Counted from the first letter of the stretch, positions 52,211 to 60,419 are shown. The stretch: DNA of 64,000 bases from Metarhizobium sp964253915 (GCF_964253915.1 NZ_CAXUSG020000001.1:744001-808000); one strand, 5' to 3'. Notes: generated by a model from the sequence alone, not told the origin. Translations and numbers: made by a program.

Positions 52211-52915
52211 TTATCCGATCGTCTCGATGATCGAATGCAGTTCGCCGAGATGGGCGATCTGCCGGAAGCGCGGCGCCTCGACCGGCGGCTCCACATGCTC
52301 GAATACCCAGGTCAGTTCGTGCGGCACGAAGATGCCGTAGCTGCCGGCGGCAATCGCCGGCACGATGTCGGATTTCAGCGAATTGCCGACCATCATCGCC
52401 CGCTCCGGTCCATCTGCGAGTTTCGAGAAGATGCGGCGATAGGTAACCGCCGTCTTGTCGCTGACGATCTCCACCGCGTCGAAATAATCGCCAAGGCCGG
52501 ATTGCGCCAGCTTGCGCTCCTGGTCGAAAAGGTCGCCCTTGGTGATCATCACCAGGAAGTAGCGCCCGGCCAGGGCCTCCAGCGTCTCGTGCACATGCGG
52601 CAGGGATTCGACGGGGTGGCGCAGCAGGTCGCGGCCGATATCGAGGATCTGGGCGATGACGCTGGCCGGCACGCGGCCTTCCGTTACCTCGACCGCCGTC
52701 TCCACCATCGACAGGGTGAACCCCTTGATGCCGAAGCCGTAATGGCTGAGGTTGCGTTTTTCCGCATCCAGGAGCCGCGCCGAAATATGCGTCTCGTCGG
52801 CAAAATCGGCAAGCAGGCTGGCAAAATGCCGCTCGGTCAGACGGTAGAACTGCTCGTTCTGCCACAGGGTGTCGTCGGCATCGAAGCCGATGGCGGTGAC
52901 TTGCCGGGTGCTCAT
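52211..52915 (-). CDS. HAD superfamily hydrolase (phosphatase-like)
   Basis: 234 residues from ATG 52915, with GGAGAGAG at 52921-52930 region at good spacing. HAD motif I 'AIGFDADDTLWQNEQFY' (nucleophile Asp near residue 11), motif II 'LVMITKGD' near 118, motif III Lys in 'VSDKTAVTYRRI' near 150, and motif IV 'MMVGNSLKSDIVPAIAAGSYGI' near 175. The C1 cap is helical. Members of this subfamily are phosphatases of small metabolites. Single gene, with the repeat at its 3' end. Confidence 0.9.
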   Translation of the reverse strand: MSTRQVTAIGFDADDTLWQNEQFYRLTERHFASLLADFADETHISARLLDAEKRNLSHYGFGIKGFTLSMVETAVEVTEGRVPASVIAQILDIGRDLLRHPVESLPHVHETLEALAGRYFLVMITKGDLFDQERKLAQSGLGDYFDAVEIVSDKTAVTYRRIFSKLADGPERAMMVGNSLKSDIVPAIAAGSYGIFVPHELTWVFEHVEPPVEAPRFRQIAHLGELHSIIETIG

Positions 52916-53086
52916 TGGGTCTCTCTCCATGGCGTCTTCGGCGCCTCGCCTCCTATAGCACATCTTGCCGGCATGTGCAGGGCCCTGCGAATAAGACATG
53001 CAAAAACAAAAGCCTAGGGAAGAGTGCAGCCGGTTTCGCAAGCCCGGTCATAAGCGGAAACCGTGACCGAAAGGTGTCCGGCGTCC

Positions 53087-53845
53087 TCAGCGCCGCACGG
53101 CGACCACCGTGTGCACCACCTGGTAATCGGCGCTTTCTTCGCCGACTGGAATGACCGGCCATGTCCAGCTCTCGTCAGCCGGCGGCATCCCGACACCCTG
53201 CATCAGGTCGACGCTGTCATGCTGCTTGCCGTTGATGTCGATGACATCCAGGCGGATGTCGGTGAGGAGGCAGGTCCGGCATCCGAGCGTCGCCAATCCA
53301 TCGAGATGGCCGGCGATCAGCCGCGGCACCGTATCCTCCGGCATGCCGCTTTCGCCGGCCTCCATCCGGCGGCGCGCGCCGATGCCGATCTGCGACAACA
53401 GGTTGGCGGAAACGACGAGATCGAGATAGGGCACGCTGCGCAGGAAACCGAGCGCATCCGGCGCGCGGCCGGCGGCGAGATCGTCCCAGCCGGAAAGATC
53501 GCGCTCGATCAGCCGCACGTTGCGATATCGCCGCCGCATCAGCCAGAGCCGCACCGAGGCGAGATGCACGAGATCGACCAGCACCACCGTATCGAAATTG
53601 CGGCAGAGATCGTCGATCGGCACGTCGCGCAACAGGCCCGACCCGAGCACGACGGCGGTCCGCCGCTGGCGCAGATCCGCCATGGCGGCGCGGATTGAAG
53701 CCTTGCTGTTGTCCTCATGTCCGGCCCAGGCCCGCGCGCAACGATTGGCCCGCGACCAGAGGCTCACCGAGTAGCGGACGAAGCGCCGGAAAGGTTTGGC
53801 GGTGAGGGGCAGGGTGGCGAGGTAATTGAGGGCTTCGAGGATCAT
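53087..53845 (-). CDS. Rossmann-fold protein resembling SAM-dependent methyltransferases
   Basis: 252 residues. After a basic N-terminus ('RFVRYSVSLWSRANRCARAW') the fold starts near residue 63: 'TAVVLGSGLLRDVPIDDLCRNFDTVVLVDLVHL', the glycine loop and acidic end of strand 2 typical of SAM binding, then 'NVRLIERDLSGW' and 'LDLVVSANLLSQI' (motif-IV-like). No catalytic signature beyond that. Wide conservation in rhizobia is likely from its composition, but I recognise no name. It sits 3 bases after the relE toxin stop on the same strand. Confidence 0.72.
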   Translation of the reverse strand: MILEALNYLATLPLTAKPFRRFVRYSVSLWSRANRCARAWAGHEDNSKASIRAAMADLRQRRTAVVLGSGLLRDVPIDDLCRNFDTVVLVDLVHLASVRLWLMRRRYRNVRLIERDLSGWDDLAAGRAPDALGFLRSVPYLDLVVSANLLSQIGIGARRRMEAGESGMPEDTVPRLIAGHLDGLATLGCRTCLLTDIRLDVIDINGKQHDSVDLMQGVGMPPADESWTWPVIPVGEESADYQVVHTVVAVRR

Positions 53846-53848
53846 GAA

Positions 53849-54118
53849 TTATCGATAGATTTCGCGGCGATGGCCGATTTCGACGACCAGCACGACCAGT
53901 TTCTGATCCTGGATATCGCAGATGATGCGGTAGTCGCCGACGCGATAGCGCCAGAGGTGGTTGAATTTCTGCCCCTCGAGCGCGCGACCGAGTTGACGCG
54001 GATTGTCGATGGGCTTGATTCTTGTGTGGAGAAAATCTCGAATGCGGGTTGCTTCCGTCTTTCCGATCTTCTGCAGATTTTTTATGGCCTTGTCGTCGAA
54101 ATCAATCGTCCAGGCCAA
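53849..54118 (-). CDS. RelE/ParE superfamily toxin
   Basis: 89 residues. The compact fold is typical: 'WTIDFDDKAIKNLQKIGKTEATRIRDFLHTRI' (read in part), 'DNPRQLGRALEGQKFNHLWRYRVGDYRIICDIQDQKLVVLVVEIGHRREIYR' (read in part), where 'WRYRVGDYRIICDI' and 'GHRREIY' carry the Arg and Tyr residues of RelE mRNA interferases. It starts inside the end of the antitoxin gene (17-base overlap), so the pair is co-translated. RelE versus ParE target cannot be decided by eye; the terminal Arg/Tyr favour RelE. Confidence 0.9.
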   Translation of the reverse strand: MAWTIDFDDKAIKNLQKIGKTEATRIRDFLHTRIKPIDNPRQLGRALEGQKFNHLWRYRVGDYRIICDIQDQKLVVLVVEIGHRREIYR

Positions 54119-54335
54119 GTTCGCGCTCCATTTCTTGCCACGAATAGGTACGGCTTTCGCCGCGCTCGCGCGCTTCGAGCACTTTTTCCGCCTTTTTCAG
54201 AAAGTAGGCGTCTTCAAGCCGTTCTTCGATGAGTTCGAGAAGGTAGGAATTCGGTTCCGTGCCCGCCTCTGCTGCGTACTGGAGCACCAAACGATGCATT
54301 TCTTCCGGCATTTCGATGGTGACGCGCTTGTTCAT
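54102..54335 (-). CDS. RelB/CopG-type antitoxin
   Basis: 77 residues from ATG 54335; upstream codons are in frame but unlikely to be coding. N-terminal ribbon-helix-helix 'MNKRVTIEMPEEMHRLVLQYAAEAG', followed by a helical toxin-neutralising region 'YLLELIEERLEDAYFLKKAEKVLEARERGESRTYSWQEMERELGLDD' (read in part), the RelB/DinJ-like ending. It overlaps the toxin gene by 17 bases. The operon promoter should lie in the 127-bp gap before hisS, where no clear operator dyad was seen. Confidence 0.88.
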   Translation of the reverse strand: MNKRVTIEMPEEMHRLVLQYAAEAGTEPNSYLLELIEERLEDAYFLKKAEKVLEARERGESRTYSWQEMERELGLDD

Positions 54336-54462
54336 GGTTGGGCCTCTTCGTCTGGCTGCCAATATAACACCCGCACGCCCCACCTGCCAGCCTTCGCCCT
54401 TGCCGCCCAAGCCCCGATCCTCTAAGAAACCGCCTCAAATTGGCGACGAATGGACCTGCATC

Positions 54463-55986
54463 ATGAACGACAAGTCGAAGAAACCGCAAAAGCTGAAAGC
54501 CCGTCTGCCCCGGGGTTTTGTCGACCGTTCCGCCGCCGATATCCGCGCCGTCAACGAGATGACCGCGAAGATCCGCGAGGTCTACGAACGTTACGGTTTC
54601 GATCCGGTCGAAACACCGCTGTTCGAATACACGGATGCGCTCGGAAAATTCCTGCCCGACAGCGACCGCCCGAACGAAGGCGTCTTCTCGCTGCAGGACG
54701 ATGACGAGCAGTGGATGAGCTTGCGCTACGACCTGACGGCGCCGCTCGCCCGTCATGTCGCCGAAAATTTCAACGAGATCCAGCTTCCCTACCGCACCTA
54801 TCGCGCCGGTTACGTCTTCCGCAACGAGAAGCCGGGTCCGGGCCGCTTCCGCCAATTCATGCAGTTCGACGCCGACAGTGTTGGCGCGCCCGGCGTGCAG
54901 TCGGATGCGGAAATGTGCATGATGATGGCCGATACCATGGAAGCGCTCGGCATCAAGCGCGGCGACTATGTCATCCGGGTGAACAACCGCAAGGTGCTTG
55001 ACGGCGTTCTCGAAGCCATCGGCCTCGGCGGTGACGACAAGGCTGCCCAGCGGCTCAACGTTTTGCGCGCCATCGACAAGCTCGACAAGTTCGGCCCGGA
55101 AGGCGTGACGCTGTTGCTCGGACCGGGCCGCAAGGACGAATCCGGCGACTTCACCAAGGGTGCCGGCCTCGATGCCGAGCAGATCCGCAAGGTGCTGTTC
55201 TTCGTCGGCATCAAGGATTATGCCGAAAGCGCTGCCGAACTGGCCGAACTCGTCGCCGGCACGTCGAAGGGTGGTGAAGGTGTCGAGGAACTGAACCTCA
55301 TCGGCGGCCTGGTCACCAGTGCCGGTTACCGCTCTGACCGGATCAAGATCGATCCTTCCGTCGTGCGCGGTCTCGAATATTACACCGGCCCGGTCTACGA
55401 GGCAGAGCTGCTGTTCGACGTCACCAACGAAAAAGGCGAAAAGGTCGTCTTCGGCTCCGTCGGCGGTGGCGGGCGGTATGATGGCCTCGTCTCGCGCTTC
55501 ATGGGCCAGCCGGTGCCGGCCACCGGTTTCTCCATCGGCGTCTCGCGGCTGATGACGGCGCTCAAAAATCTCGGCAAGCTCGGCCAGGACGAGGTGATCG
55601 CCCCAGTCCTCGTCACCGTCATGGATGGCGATGTCGAGAGCATGGGCCGTTACCAGCGTTTCACGCAGGCGCTGCGTGCCGCCGGCGTCCGCGCCGAGAT
55701 GTACCAGGGCAACTGGAAGAAATTCGGCAACCAGCTGAAATATGCCGACCGCCGCGGTTCGCCCGTTGCCATCATCCAGGGCGGCGATGAACGCGCCGAG
55801 GGTGTCGTGCAGATCAAGGACCTGATCGAAGGCAAGCGCCTCTCCGGCGAGATCGAGGACAATGCCGCCTGGCGCGAAGCCCGCGTGGCGCAGGAAACGG
55901 TGCCGGAAGCGGATCTGGTCGCCAAGGTTCTGGAGATCCTGGCAGCCCAGGCCGAGGACAGGGCACAGGCGGCTCGCAATGCTTGA
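54463..55986 (+). CDS. hisS: Histidyl-tRNA synthetase, divergent alphaproteobacterial form
   Basis: 507 residues from ATG 54463. It charges tRNA-His. Class II motifs: motif 2 'YRAGYVFRNEKPGPGRFRQFMQFDAD' region near residue 120 (read in part), HisA 'VVRGLEYYTGPVYEAELL' near 302, motif 3 'GGGGRYDGL' and 'ATGFSIGVSRLM' near 345. The C-terminal anticodon domain is present (about 390-490). Motif 2 differs from the canonical 'ERPQ.GR.R.FHQ' form, the type known in a clade of alphaproteobacteria whose tRNA-His lacks the G-1 base. It is followed by a 190-bp repeat and then hisZ-hisG. Confidence 0.96.
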   Translation: MNDKSKKPQKLKARLPRGFVDRSAADIRAVNEMTAKIREVYERYGFDPVETPLFEYTDALGKFLPDSDRPNEGVFSLQDDDEQWMSLRYDLTAPLARHVAENFNEIQLPYRTYRAGYVFRNEKPGPGRFRQFMQFDADSVGAPGVQSDAEMCMMMADTMEALGIKRGDYVIRVNNRKVLDGVLEAIGLGGDDKAAQRLNVLRAIDKLDKFGPEGVTLLLGPGRKDESGDFTKGAGLDAEQIRKVLFFVGIKDYAESAAELAELVAGTSKGGEGVEELNLIGGLVTSAGYRSDRIKIDPSVVRGLEYYTGPVYEAELLFDVTNEKGEKVVFGSVGGGGRYDGLVSRFMGQPVPATGFSIGVSRLMTALKNLGKLGQDEVIAPVLVTVMDGDVESMGRYQRFTQALRAAGVRAEMYQGNWKKFGNQLKYADRRGSPVAIIQGGDERAEGVVQIKDLIEGKRLSGEIEDNAAWREARVAQETVPEADLVAKVLEILAAQAEDRAQAARNA

Positions 55987-56021
55987 GGCTTTCCGGGTGT
56001 CGGCCGACATCATGCCTTCAC

Positions 56022-56212
56022 GGCTTGCTCCCTCTTCTCCCCGGCGGGGAGAAGGTGGCGCGCAGCGCCGGATGAGGGGGGCGCCGGTGCTGCAAACGGC
56101 TCTCGTTGCATTTCACTCGTCCGTCGCCTGCGCTCCGGCCGTTCGCGGCTTGCGCCGCTCGCCCCCTCATCTGCCCTTCGGGCATCTTCTCCCCGCTGGG
56201 GAGAAGATGGCG
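56022..56212. repeat. ~190-bp palindromic repeat, copy B, inside the his cluster
   Basis: It carries the same plan as copy A: CTTCTCCCC-GGC-GGGGAGAAG at the left (56034-56054), GGATGAGGGGGGC, then GCCCCCTCATC, GCCCTTCGGGC and CTTCTCCCC-GCT-GGGGAGAAG at the right (56185-56206). Identity with copy A is high across the full ~190 bases except for a variable centre. It begins 35 bp after the hisS stop and ends 29 bp before hisZ, the same offsets as copy A between glcE and glcF. Confidence 0.85.
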
Positions 56213-56241
56213 CTATCCGGTAGCGCAGGAGGAGAAACCCG

Positions 56242-57357
56242 ATGCCGCTGATCAACATGCCGGACTTCGCGGCAAAACTGCTCGACGATTTTGCCGCCCG
56301 CGGCGCGTTGCGCATCGATACGCCGGTGATCCAGCCGGCCGCCCCCTTCCTCGACATGGCGGGCGAGGATCTGCGCCGCCGCATCTTCCTCACCGAAAGC
56401 GAAACCGGCGAAAGCCTGTGCCTCCGGCCGGAATTCACCATCCCTGTCTGCCTGCGCCATATCGAAAGCGCCACCGGCACGCCGCGGCGCTATTGTTATC
56501 TCGGCGAAGTGTTCCGCCAGCGGCGCGATGGCGAAAACGAATTCTACCAGTCGGGTATCGAGGATCTCGGCGAAACCGCCATTGCCGCTGCGGATGCGCG
56601 TGCCATCAACGATGCCGTCCAGATCATCGCCGGCCTGCTGCCCGGCCGCCCGCTTGCCGTGACGCTTGGCGACCAGGCGGTGTTCGAGGCGGTGGTGCGG
56701 GCGCTCGGCCTTCCCGGCGGCTGGCAGAAGCGCCTGATCCAGGCTTTTGGCAATACGGCGCAGATCGAGCAGATCCTGCTGCGGCTTGCCTCGCCGCAGC
56801 CGGTCACCGGGTTTGCGCCTGATATCGCCACCCTGCTGGGCGGGGACGAGGCGGCGCTGATCGCGCACATCGACCGCACCATGCAGGAAACCGGCTATTC
56901 CACCAATGCCAGCCGCTCGCCGCGCGAGATTGCTGCGAGGCTTAAGGAAAAGCTGTCGCTTGCCGAAACAAGGCTGGACGGCGCGGCGCTGCTGTTGCTG
57001 CGCGAATTCCTGTCGCTGGAACTGCCGCTTGCCGAGGCCTCAGCAGCGCTTGCCGGTTTTGCCGACGCGGCCGGTTTTTCGCTGAAAGGCGCGCTCGCCG
57101 GCTTCGAGGAGCGGGTGGCGGCGCTGACCGATCTCGGCATCGATCTTTCCCGCATCACCTACCGCGCCGCCTTCGGCCGGCCGCTTGATTATTACACCGG
57201 CCTGGTCTTCGAAGTGACGCGGGCAGGCGATGGCGCGGTGCTTGCCGGCGGCGGCCGTTTCGACCGGTTGCTGACACTGCTTGGCGCACGCGAGGACATA
57301 CCGGCGGTCGGCTTCTCCCTGTGGCTGGACCGCATCGAACAAGCGAGGGCGCGCTGA
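56242..57357 (+). CDS. hisZ: ATP phosphoribosyltransferase regulatory subunit HisZ
   Basis: 371 residues from ATG 56242 with GGAGGA (56230-56235) before it. A HisRS-like protein without anticodon-binding domain: 'LCLRPEFTIPVCLRHIES' near residue 59, 'YLGEVFRQRRDGENEFYQSGIEDLG' near 88 (read in part), 'YRAAFGRPLDYYTGLVFEV' near 313 and 'AGGGRFDRLLTLLG' near 338. With short-form HisG it forms the active, histidine-regulated ATP phosphoribosyltransferase. It overlaps hisG by one base (TGATG). Confidence 0.95.
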   Translation: MPLINMPDFAAKLLDDFAARGALRIDTPVIQPAAPFLDMAGEDLRRRIFLTESETGESLCLRPEFTIPVCLRHIESATGTPRRYCYLGEVFRQRRDGENEFYQSGIEDLGETAIAAADARAINDAVQIIAGLLPGRPLAVTLGDQAVFEAVVRALGLPGGWQKRLIQAFGNTAQIEQILLRLASPQPVTGFAPDIATLLGGDEAALIAHIDRTMQETGYSTNASRSPREIAARLKEKLSLAETRLDGAALLLLREFLSLELPLAEASAALAGFADAAGFSLKGALAGFEERVAALTDLGIDLSRITYRAAFGRPLDYYTGLVFEVTRAGDGAVLAGGGRFDRLLTLLGAREDIPAVGFSLWLDRIEQARAR

Positions 57358-58052
57358 TGACCATCACCATCGCCTTGCCGTCCAAGGGGCGGATGAAAGA
57401 GGATTCGGCGGCGATCTTCGAACGTGCCGGCCTGCCGATCGTCGCCGTCGGCAACGAGCGCTCCTATCGCGGCCGTGTCGAGGGCTGGGACGATATCGAG
57501 ATCGCCTTCCTCTCCGCGTCTGAAATCTCCCGCGAGATCGGCAATGGCAGCGTCGATTTCGGCGTTACCGGCGAAGATCTGGTGCGTGAAGAGCTTGCCG
57601 AGGCCGACCGGCGCATGGAGATCGCCGCCCGGCTCGGTTTCGGCCATGCGGATGTCGTCGTCGCCGTGCCGGAAATTTGGCTCGATGTCGACAGCATGGC
57701 CGACCTCGGCGATGTCGCCGCCGATTTCCGTGCCCGGCATGGCCGGCGCCTGGCGATCGCCACGAAATACTGGCGGCTGACCCAGCAATTCTTCTCCGGC
57801 AGCCATGGCATCCAGCTCTATCGCATCGTCGAAAGCCTGGGCGCAACGGAAGGCGCACCGGCCTCCGGTTCGGCCGATATCATCGTCGACATCACCTCCA
57901 CCGGTTCGACGCTCCGCGCCAACCACCTGAAGGTTCTGCCGGACGGCGTCATCCTCAAATCCGAGGCCTGCCTGGTGCGGGCGCGGAAACCGGCCCATGA
58001 GGGCGATCCGCGCATAAGCCGGATCATCGAGGCGATCCGCGGCGCGCTCTGA
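57357..58052 (+). CDS. hisG: ATP phosphoribosyltransferase catalytic subunit HisG, short form
   Basis: 231 residues; the ATG overlaps the hisZ stop. It catalyses the first step of histidine synthesis (ATP + PRPP). Marks: 'TIALPSKGRMKEDSAAIFERAG' at the start, 'VDFGVTGEDLVREE' near 62, 'RLAIATKYWRLTQQFF' near 128 and the PRPP loop 'ADIIVDITSTGSTLRANHL' near 174. The C-terminal regulatory domain of the long form is absent, consistent with dependence on HisZ. A bidirectional terminator follows. Confidence 0.96.
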   Translation: MTITIALPSKGRMKEDSAAIFERAGLPIVAVGNERSYRGRVEGWDDIEIAFLSASEISREIGNGSVDFGVTGEDLVREELAEADRRMEIAARLGFGHADVVVAVPEIWLDVDSMADLGDVAADFRARHGRRLAIATKYWRLTQQFFSGSHGIQLYRIVESLGATEGAPASGSADIIVDITSTGSTLRANHLKVLPDGVILKSEACLVRARKPAHEGDPRISRIIEAIRGAL

Positions 58053-58076
58053 GCCGATCTAAAGAATGGCGACAAA

Positions 58077-58104
58077 AAACCCGCCGGTCTAAACCGGCGG
58101 GTTT
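58077..58104. terminator. Bidirectional intrinsic terminator between hisG and doxX
   Basis: AAACCCGCCGG (58077-58087), TCTAAA, CCGGCGGGTTT (58094-58104): a perfect 11-bp stem with A-run on the left and T-run on the right, lying between two convergent genes. It can end transcripts from both sides. Confidence 0.88.
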
Positions 58105-58130
58105 CTCGTCTTGGGGGCAGGGGATCGTTA

Positions 58131-58577
58131 TCAGGCGTGGACGGCGGCACCGCCGCGGCGCGCATCGATCGAGTAGGCGCCTGCGCCGACCGTGGCGAGC
58201 AGGATGTAGGCGCCGGCCAGCGTGAAATTCTTCATCAGCATGATCTGGTTCAGGGCGGTCAGCCAGCCGTTGGCGGCGGCCGGGAAATCAGGAACGTTGA
58301 TGGCGGCGCTGTGGAAGGCCAGGCCGGTGAACACGCAGAACAGGGCGAGCAGCCAGCCGACGATACGGGTCTGGAAACCGACGAGCACGGCAAGGCCGGT
58401 GACGAGTTCGAAGAGGCCGGCGAGGTAAGCCAGGACGTTTGCCGCCGGCATGCCGGCGCCGGCGATCATGCCGGCCGTACCGCTCGGATCGGCGAGCTTG
58501 CCGAAACCGGCATAGATGAACATGAAGGAAAGCAGAACGCGGGCGAGAAGAATGAGTGCACTGTTGGGACTGGACAT
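58131..58577 (-). CDS. DoxX family membrane protein
   Basis: 148 residues from ATG 58577 (AGGAG at 58584-58590). Four membrane helices: about 7-25, 45-65, 72-90 and 112-135. The start 'LLARVLLSFMFIYAGFGKLADPSG' is the DoxX signature, followed by 'AYLAGLFELVTGLAVLVGFQTR' and 'NFTLAGAYILLA'. DoxX proteins of this kind are linked to thiol/oxidative stress and membrane electron transfer. The C-terminus 'YSIDARRG' is the common rhizobial ending. Monocistronic, flanked by a terminator. Confidence 0.93.
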   Translation of the reverse strand: MSSPNSALILLARVLLSFMFIYAGFGKLADPSGTAGMIAGAGMPAANVLAYLAGLFELVTGLAVLVGFQTRIVGWLLALFCVFTGLAFHSAAINVPDFPAAANGWLTALNQIMLMKNFTLAGAYILLATVGAGAYSIDARRGGAAVHA

Positions 58578-58881
58578 TTTTGGCTCCTGTTGATCGGCCC
58601 TGTCTGGTCAGGACCGTCGGTTGAATTTCATGGCTCTTATGTGCCTGCTTTCAGTCGTCTTTGATAGATAAACGAACCGGGACATATCGTTCACAATTTG
58701 ATGACAATCTCCCGGCAGGCGGCATGTTTCCGCGCCCGCCATCATTCTCCGCGATATGACGGATATCAATTGTCGCCCGCCGGTTTTCCCGTCTTGTCGC
58801 TCACGTTAAATCGATCAGGCGACCTCTTCCGCCGCGGTCGGGTGGGCGATATGTAGAAACTATCAGACCCAGGAGAACCGA
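58578..58881. other. Divergent intergenic region between DoxX and glutathione-transferase genes
   Basis: 304 bases with no gene. It contains the ribosome-binding sites of both flanking genes (AGGAG at both ends) and presumably a pair of divergent promoters. Both genes relate to oxidative or thiol stress, so shared control is possible, but no clear dyad operator was identified. Confidence 0.5.
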
Positions 58882-59589
58882 ATGGCCGATTTGTCCAACT
58901 TCCCCATCACCAGCCGCTGGCCCGCCCAAAATCCGGATGTCATCCAGCTCTATTCGCTGGCGACGCCGAATGGCGTGAAGATTTCCATCGCGTTGGAAGA
59001 GCTGGGGCTGCCCTATGAGGCGCATCTGATTTCGTTCGATACCGTCGACCAGAAGTCGCCGGAATTCGTCTCGCTCAATCCCAATGGCCGCATTCCGGCG
59101 ATCATCGATCCCAATGGCCCGGATGGCAAACCGATCGGGCTGTTCGAATCCGGCGCGATCCTCATCTATCTCGCCGAAAAGACCGGCAAGCTGATCCCGG
59201 CCGACGCCGCCGGCCGCTATGAGACGATTGCCTGGGTGATGTTCCAGATGGGTGGCGTCGGGCCGATGTTTGGCCAGTTCGGCCACTTCTTCAAATATGC
59301 CGCCGCCAAGGTCGCCAACAATTCCTATCCGGTCGAGCGTTACCGCGACGAGGCCAAGCGCCTGCTTGGCGTGCTGGAAGAGCGCCTGTCATCCCGCCAG
59401 TGGATCATGGGTGACGAATACACGATTGCCGATATCGCGACCTTCCCCTGGGTGCGCGGCGTCGATGTCTTCTACGGCGGCAAGGATGTGCTCGAACTGG
59501 AGAAATTCCCGGCCGTCATGGACTGGGTAGCGCGTGCCTATGCCCGCCCGGCCAGCGAGAAGGGTTGGAAGGTTCCCTCGAAAGGGTGA
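58882..59589 (+). CDS. Glutathione S-transferase, YghU/Nu-class-like
   Basis: 235 residues with AGGAGAA before ATG 58882. N-terminal thioredoxin fold after a 20-residue extension: 'IQLYSLATPNGVKISIALEELG' near residue 21 (Nu-class active-site Thr/Asn instead of Tyr/Ser), 'SLNPNGRIPAIIDPNGPDGKPIGLFESGAILIYLAEKTG' near 60-100 (read in part, cis-Pro and Glu-Ser for glutathione). C-terminal helical domain with 'MGGVGPMFGQFGHF' and 'MGDEYTIADIATFPWV'. Nu-class enzymes show disulfide-reductase or peroxidase activity. gshA in the window would supply glutathione. Confidence 0.92.
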   Translation: MADLSNFPITSRWPAQNPDVIQLYSLATPNGVKISIALEELGLPYEAHLISFDTVDQKSPEFVSLNPNGRIPAIIDPNGPDGKPIGLFESGAILIYLAEKTGKLIPADAAGRYETIAWVMFQMGGVGPMFGQFGHFFKYAAAKVANNSYPVERYRDEAKRLLGVLEERLSSRQWIMGDEYTIADIATFPWVRGVDVFYGGKDVLELEKFPAVMDWVARAYARPASEKGWKVPSKG

Positions 59590-59617
59590 CCTTTCCGATA
59601 CCGTCGGCCGCCAGCCG

Positions 59618-60106
59618 TTACTGGTGGCCGACGAGATGGACGCGTGGATCGAGCTTGAAGCGGGGATAGAGGAAAACCCCGATGAAGCGTCCCGATTGTC
59701 GCCCATCGAGTCCGGCCGACTCGCCGATGCAGAATACCGGTTGACGGAGCGCTGATTTCGGCTGGATGGTGCTGGAGTAGCAGAAGGACGAAGAATTCGT
59801 CGCTGCCTGTTCGAAAAGCTCCAGGATCCGCAGCTGGTCATGCGTTTCGTAGCAGCGCAGCAGGTTCAGCAGGCCGCATTCGGACTGGCTGACTCCGTGC
59901 ATCGCCATGGAATGAGGGCCGAGGGAGACGATGCCGCTTTCCAAATCAGCCGTCCAGTCTTCGCTGATGCAGAGCTGTCTGAGAAGTTCATGATTCGCCT
60001 CCTCTGGGGAGTCCTGCGTAAAAGGCGTGGCAATATTGGTCCTGGCAATCTTGAACAAAAGTATTCCCCAGTCCGAAAATAAAGCATGCCTGCGCATGCT
60101 TGGCAT
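59618..60106 (-). CDS. Hypothetical protein with possible degenerate PAS-like end
   Basis: 162 residues from ATG 60106; an upstream start (60220) is possible. No clear family. The first part is helical ('SPEEANHELLRQLCISEDWTADLESGIVSLG'), followed by 'GVSQSECGLLNLLRCYETHDQLRILELFEQAA', and the end 'PVFCIGESAGLDGRQSGRFIGVFLYPRFKL' is reminiscent of PAS strands. Codon composition is coding-like but weaker than neighbours. A perfect palindrome lies in its first codons (60082-60101). It may be a rhizobial signalling accessory protein; low certainty. Confidence 0.5.
   Translation of the reverse strand: MPSMRRHALFSDWGILLFKIARTNIATPFTQDSPEEANHELLRQLCISEDWTADLESGIVSLGPHSMAMHGVSQSECGLLNLLRCYETHDQLRILELFEQAATNSSSFCYSSTIQPKSALRQPVFCIGESAGLDGRQSGRFIGVFLYPRFKLDPRVHLVGHQ
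60082..60101. promoter_or_regulatory. Perfect 8-bp inverted repeat within the first codons of the hypothetical gene
   Basis: AAGCATGC (60082-60089), CTGC, GCATGCTT (60094-60101). It begins only a few codons after the proposed ATG at 60106. As RNA it forms a strong hairpin over the start region and could limit translation; as DNA it could be an operator. Confidence 0.4.
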
Positions 60107-60387
60107 TACACTTCGATCCAAATAACGCGTGACGATAGATTTCGTAAAAACAGACGAGGATCGACTTCGATCCCGTTGTGTTCGGTCAAGTAAGCTTTGC
60201 ATAAAAGAAAGGCTGGACATGTCGATGCGCGGCTACGCATCGCAGGGCGATGGCAATGCTCCTCCACGCTCAACCCTCTGCATTCGAGGCAGCACTTATA
60301 GTTTCTTTTGTGTAAACGGCAACGTTTTTTTGCACGCGGCGGAGTTGCCGAAAAAAGCAGCGCGCAACGGCGAAGGGTCTGCCCAAA
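60107..60387. other. Intergenic stretch downstream of groEL without a supportable gene
   Basis: About 280 bases. An open frame crosses it on the plus strand but it runs through the groEL terminator and has no ribosome-binding site, so it was not accepted. It should contain the promoter of the leftward hypothetical gene. Confidence 0.45.
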
Positions 60388-60419
60388 AAGAGAAAGGGGC
60401 GATCCGAAGACCGCCCCTT
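60388..60419 (-). terminator. Intrinsic terminator of groESL
   Basis: On the minus strand AAGGGGCG (60419-60412) and CGCCCCTT (60401-60394) form an 8-bp stem with a small loop, followed by TTCTCTTTTT. It lies 40 bases after the groEL stop. Confidence 0.82.

Noticed and set aside
58578..58881. Possible tRNA gene in the intergenic region
   Set aside because: No cloverleaf with T-loop TTCGA and acceptor pairing could be found by eye.
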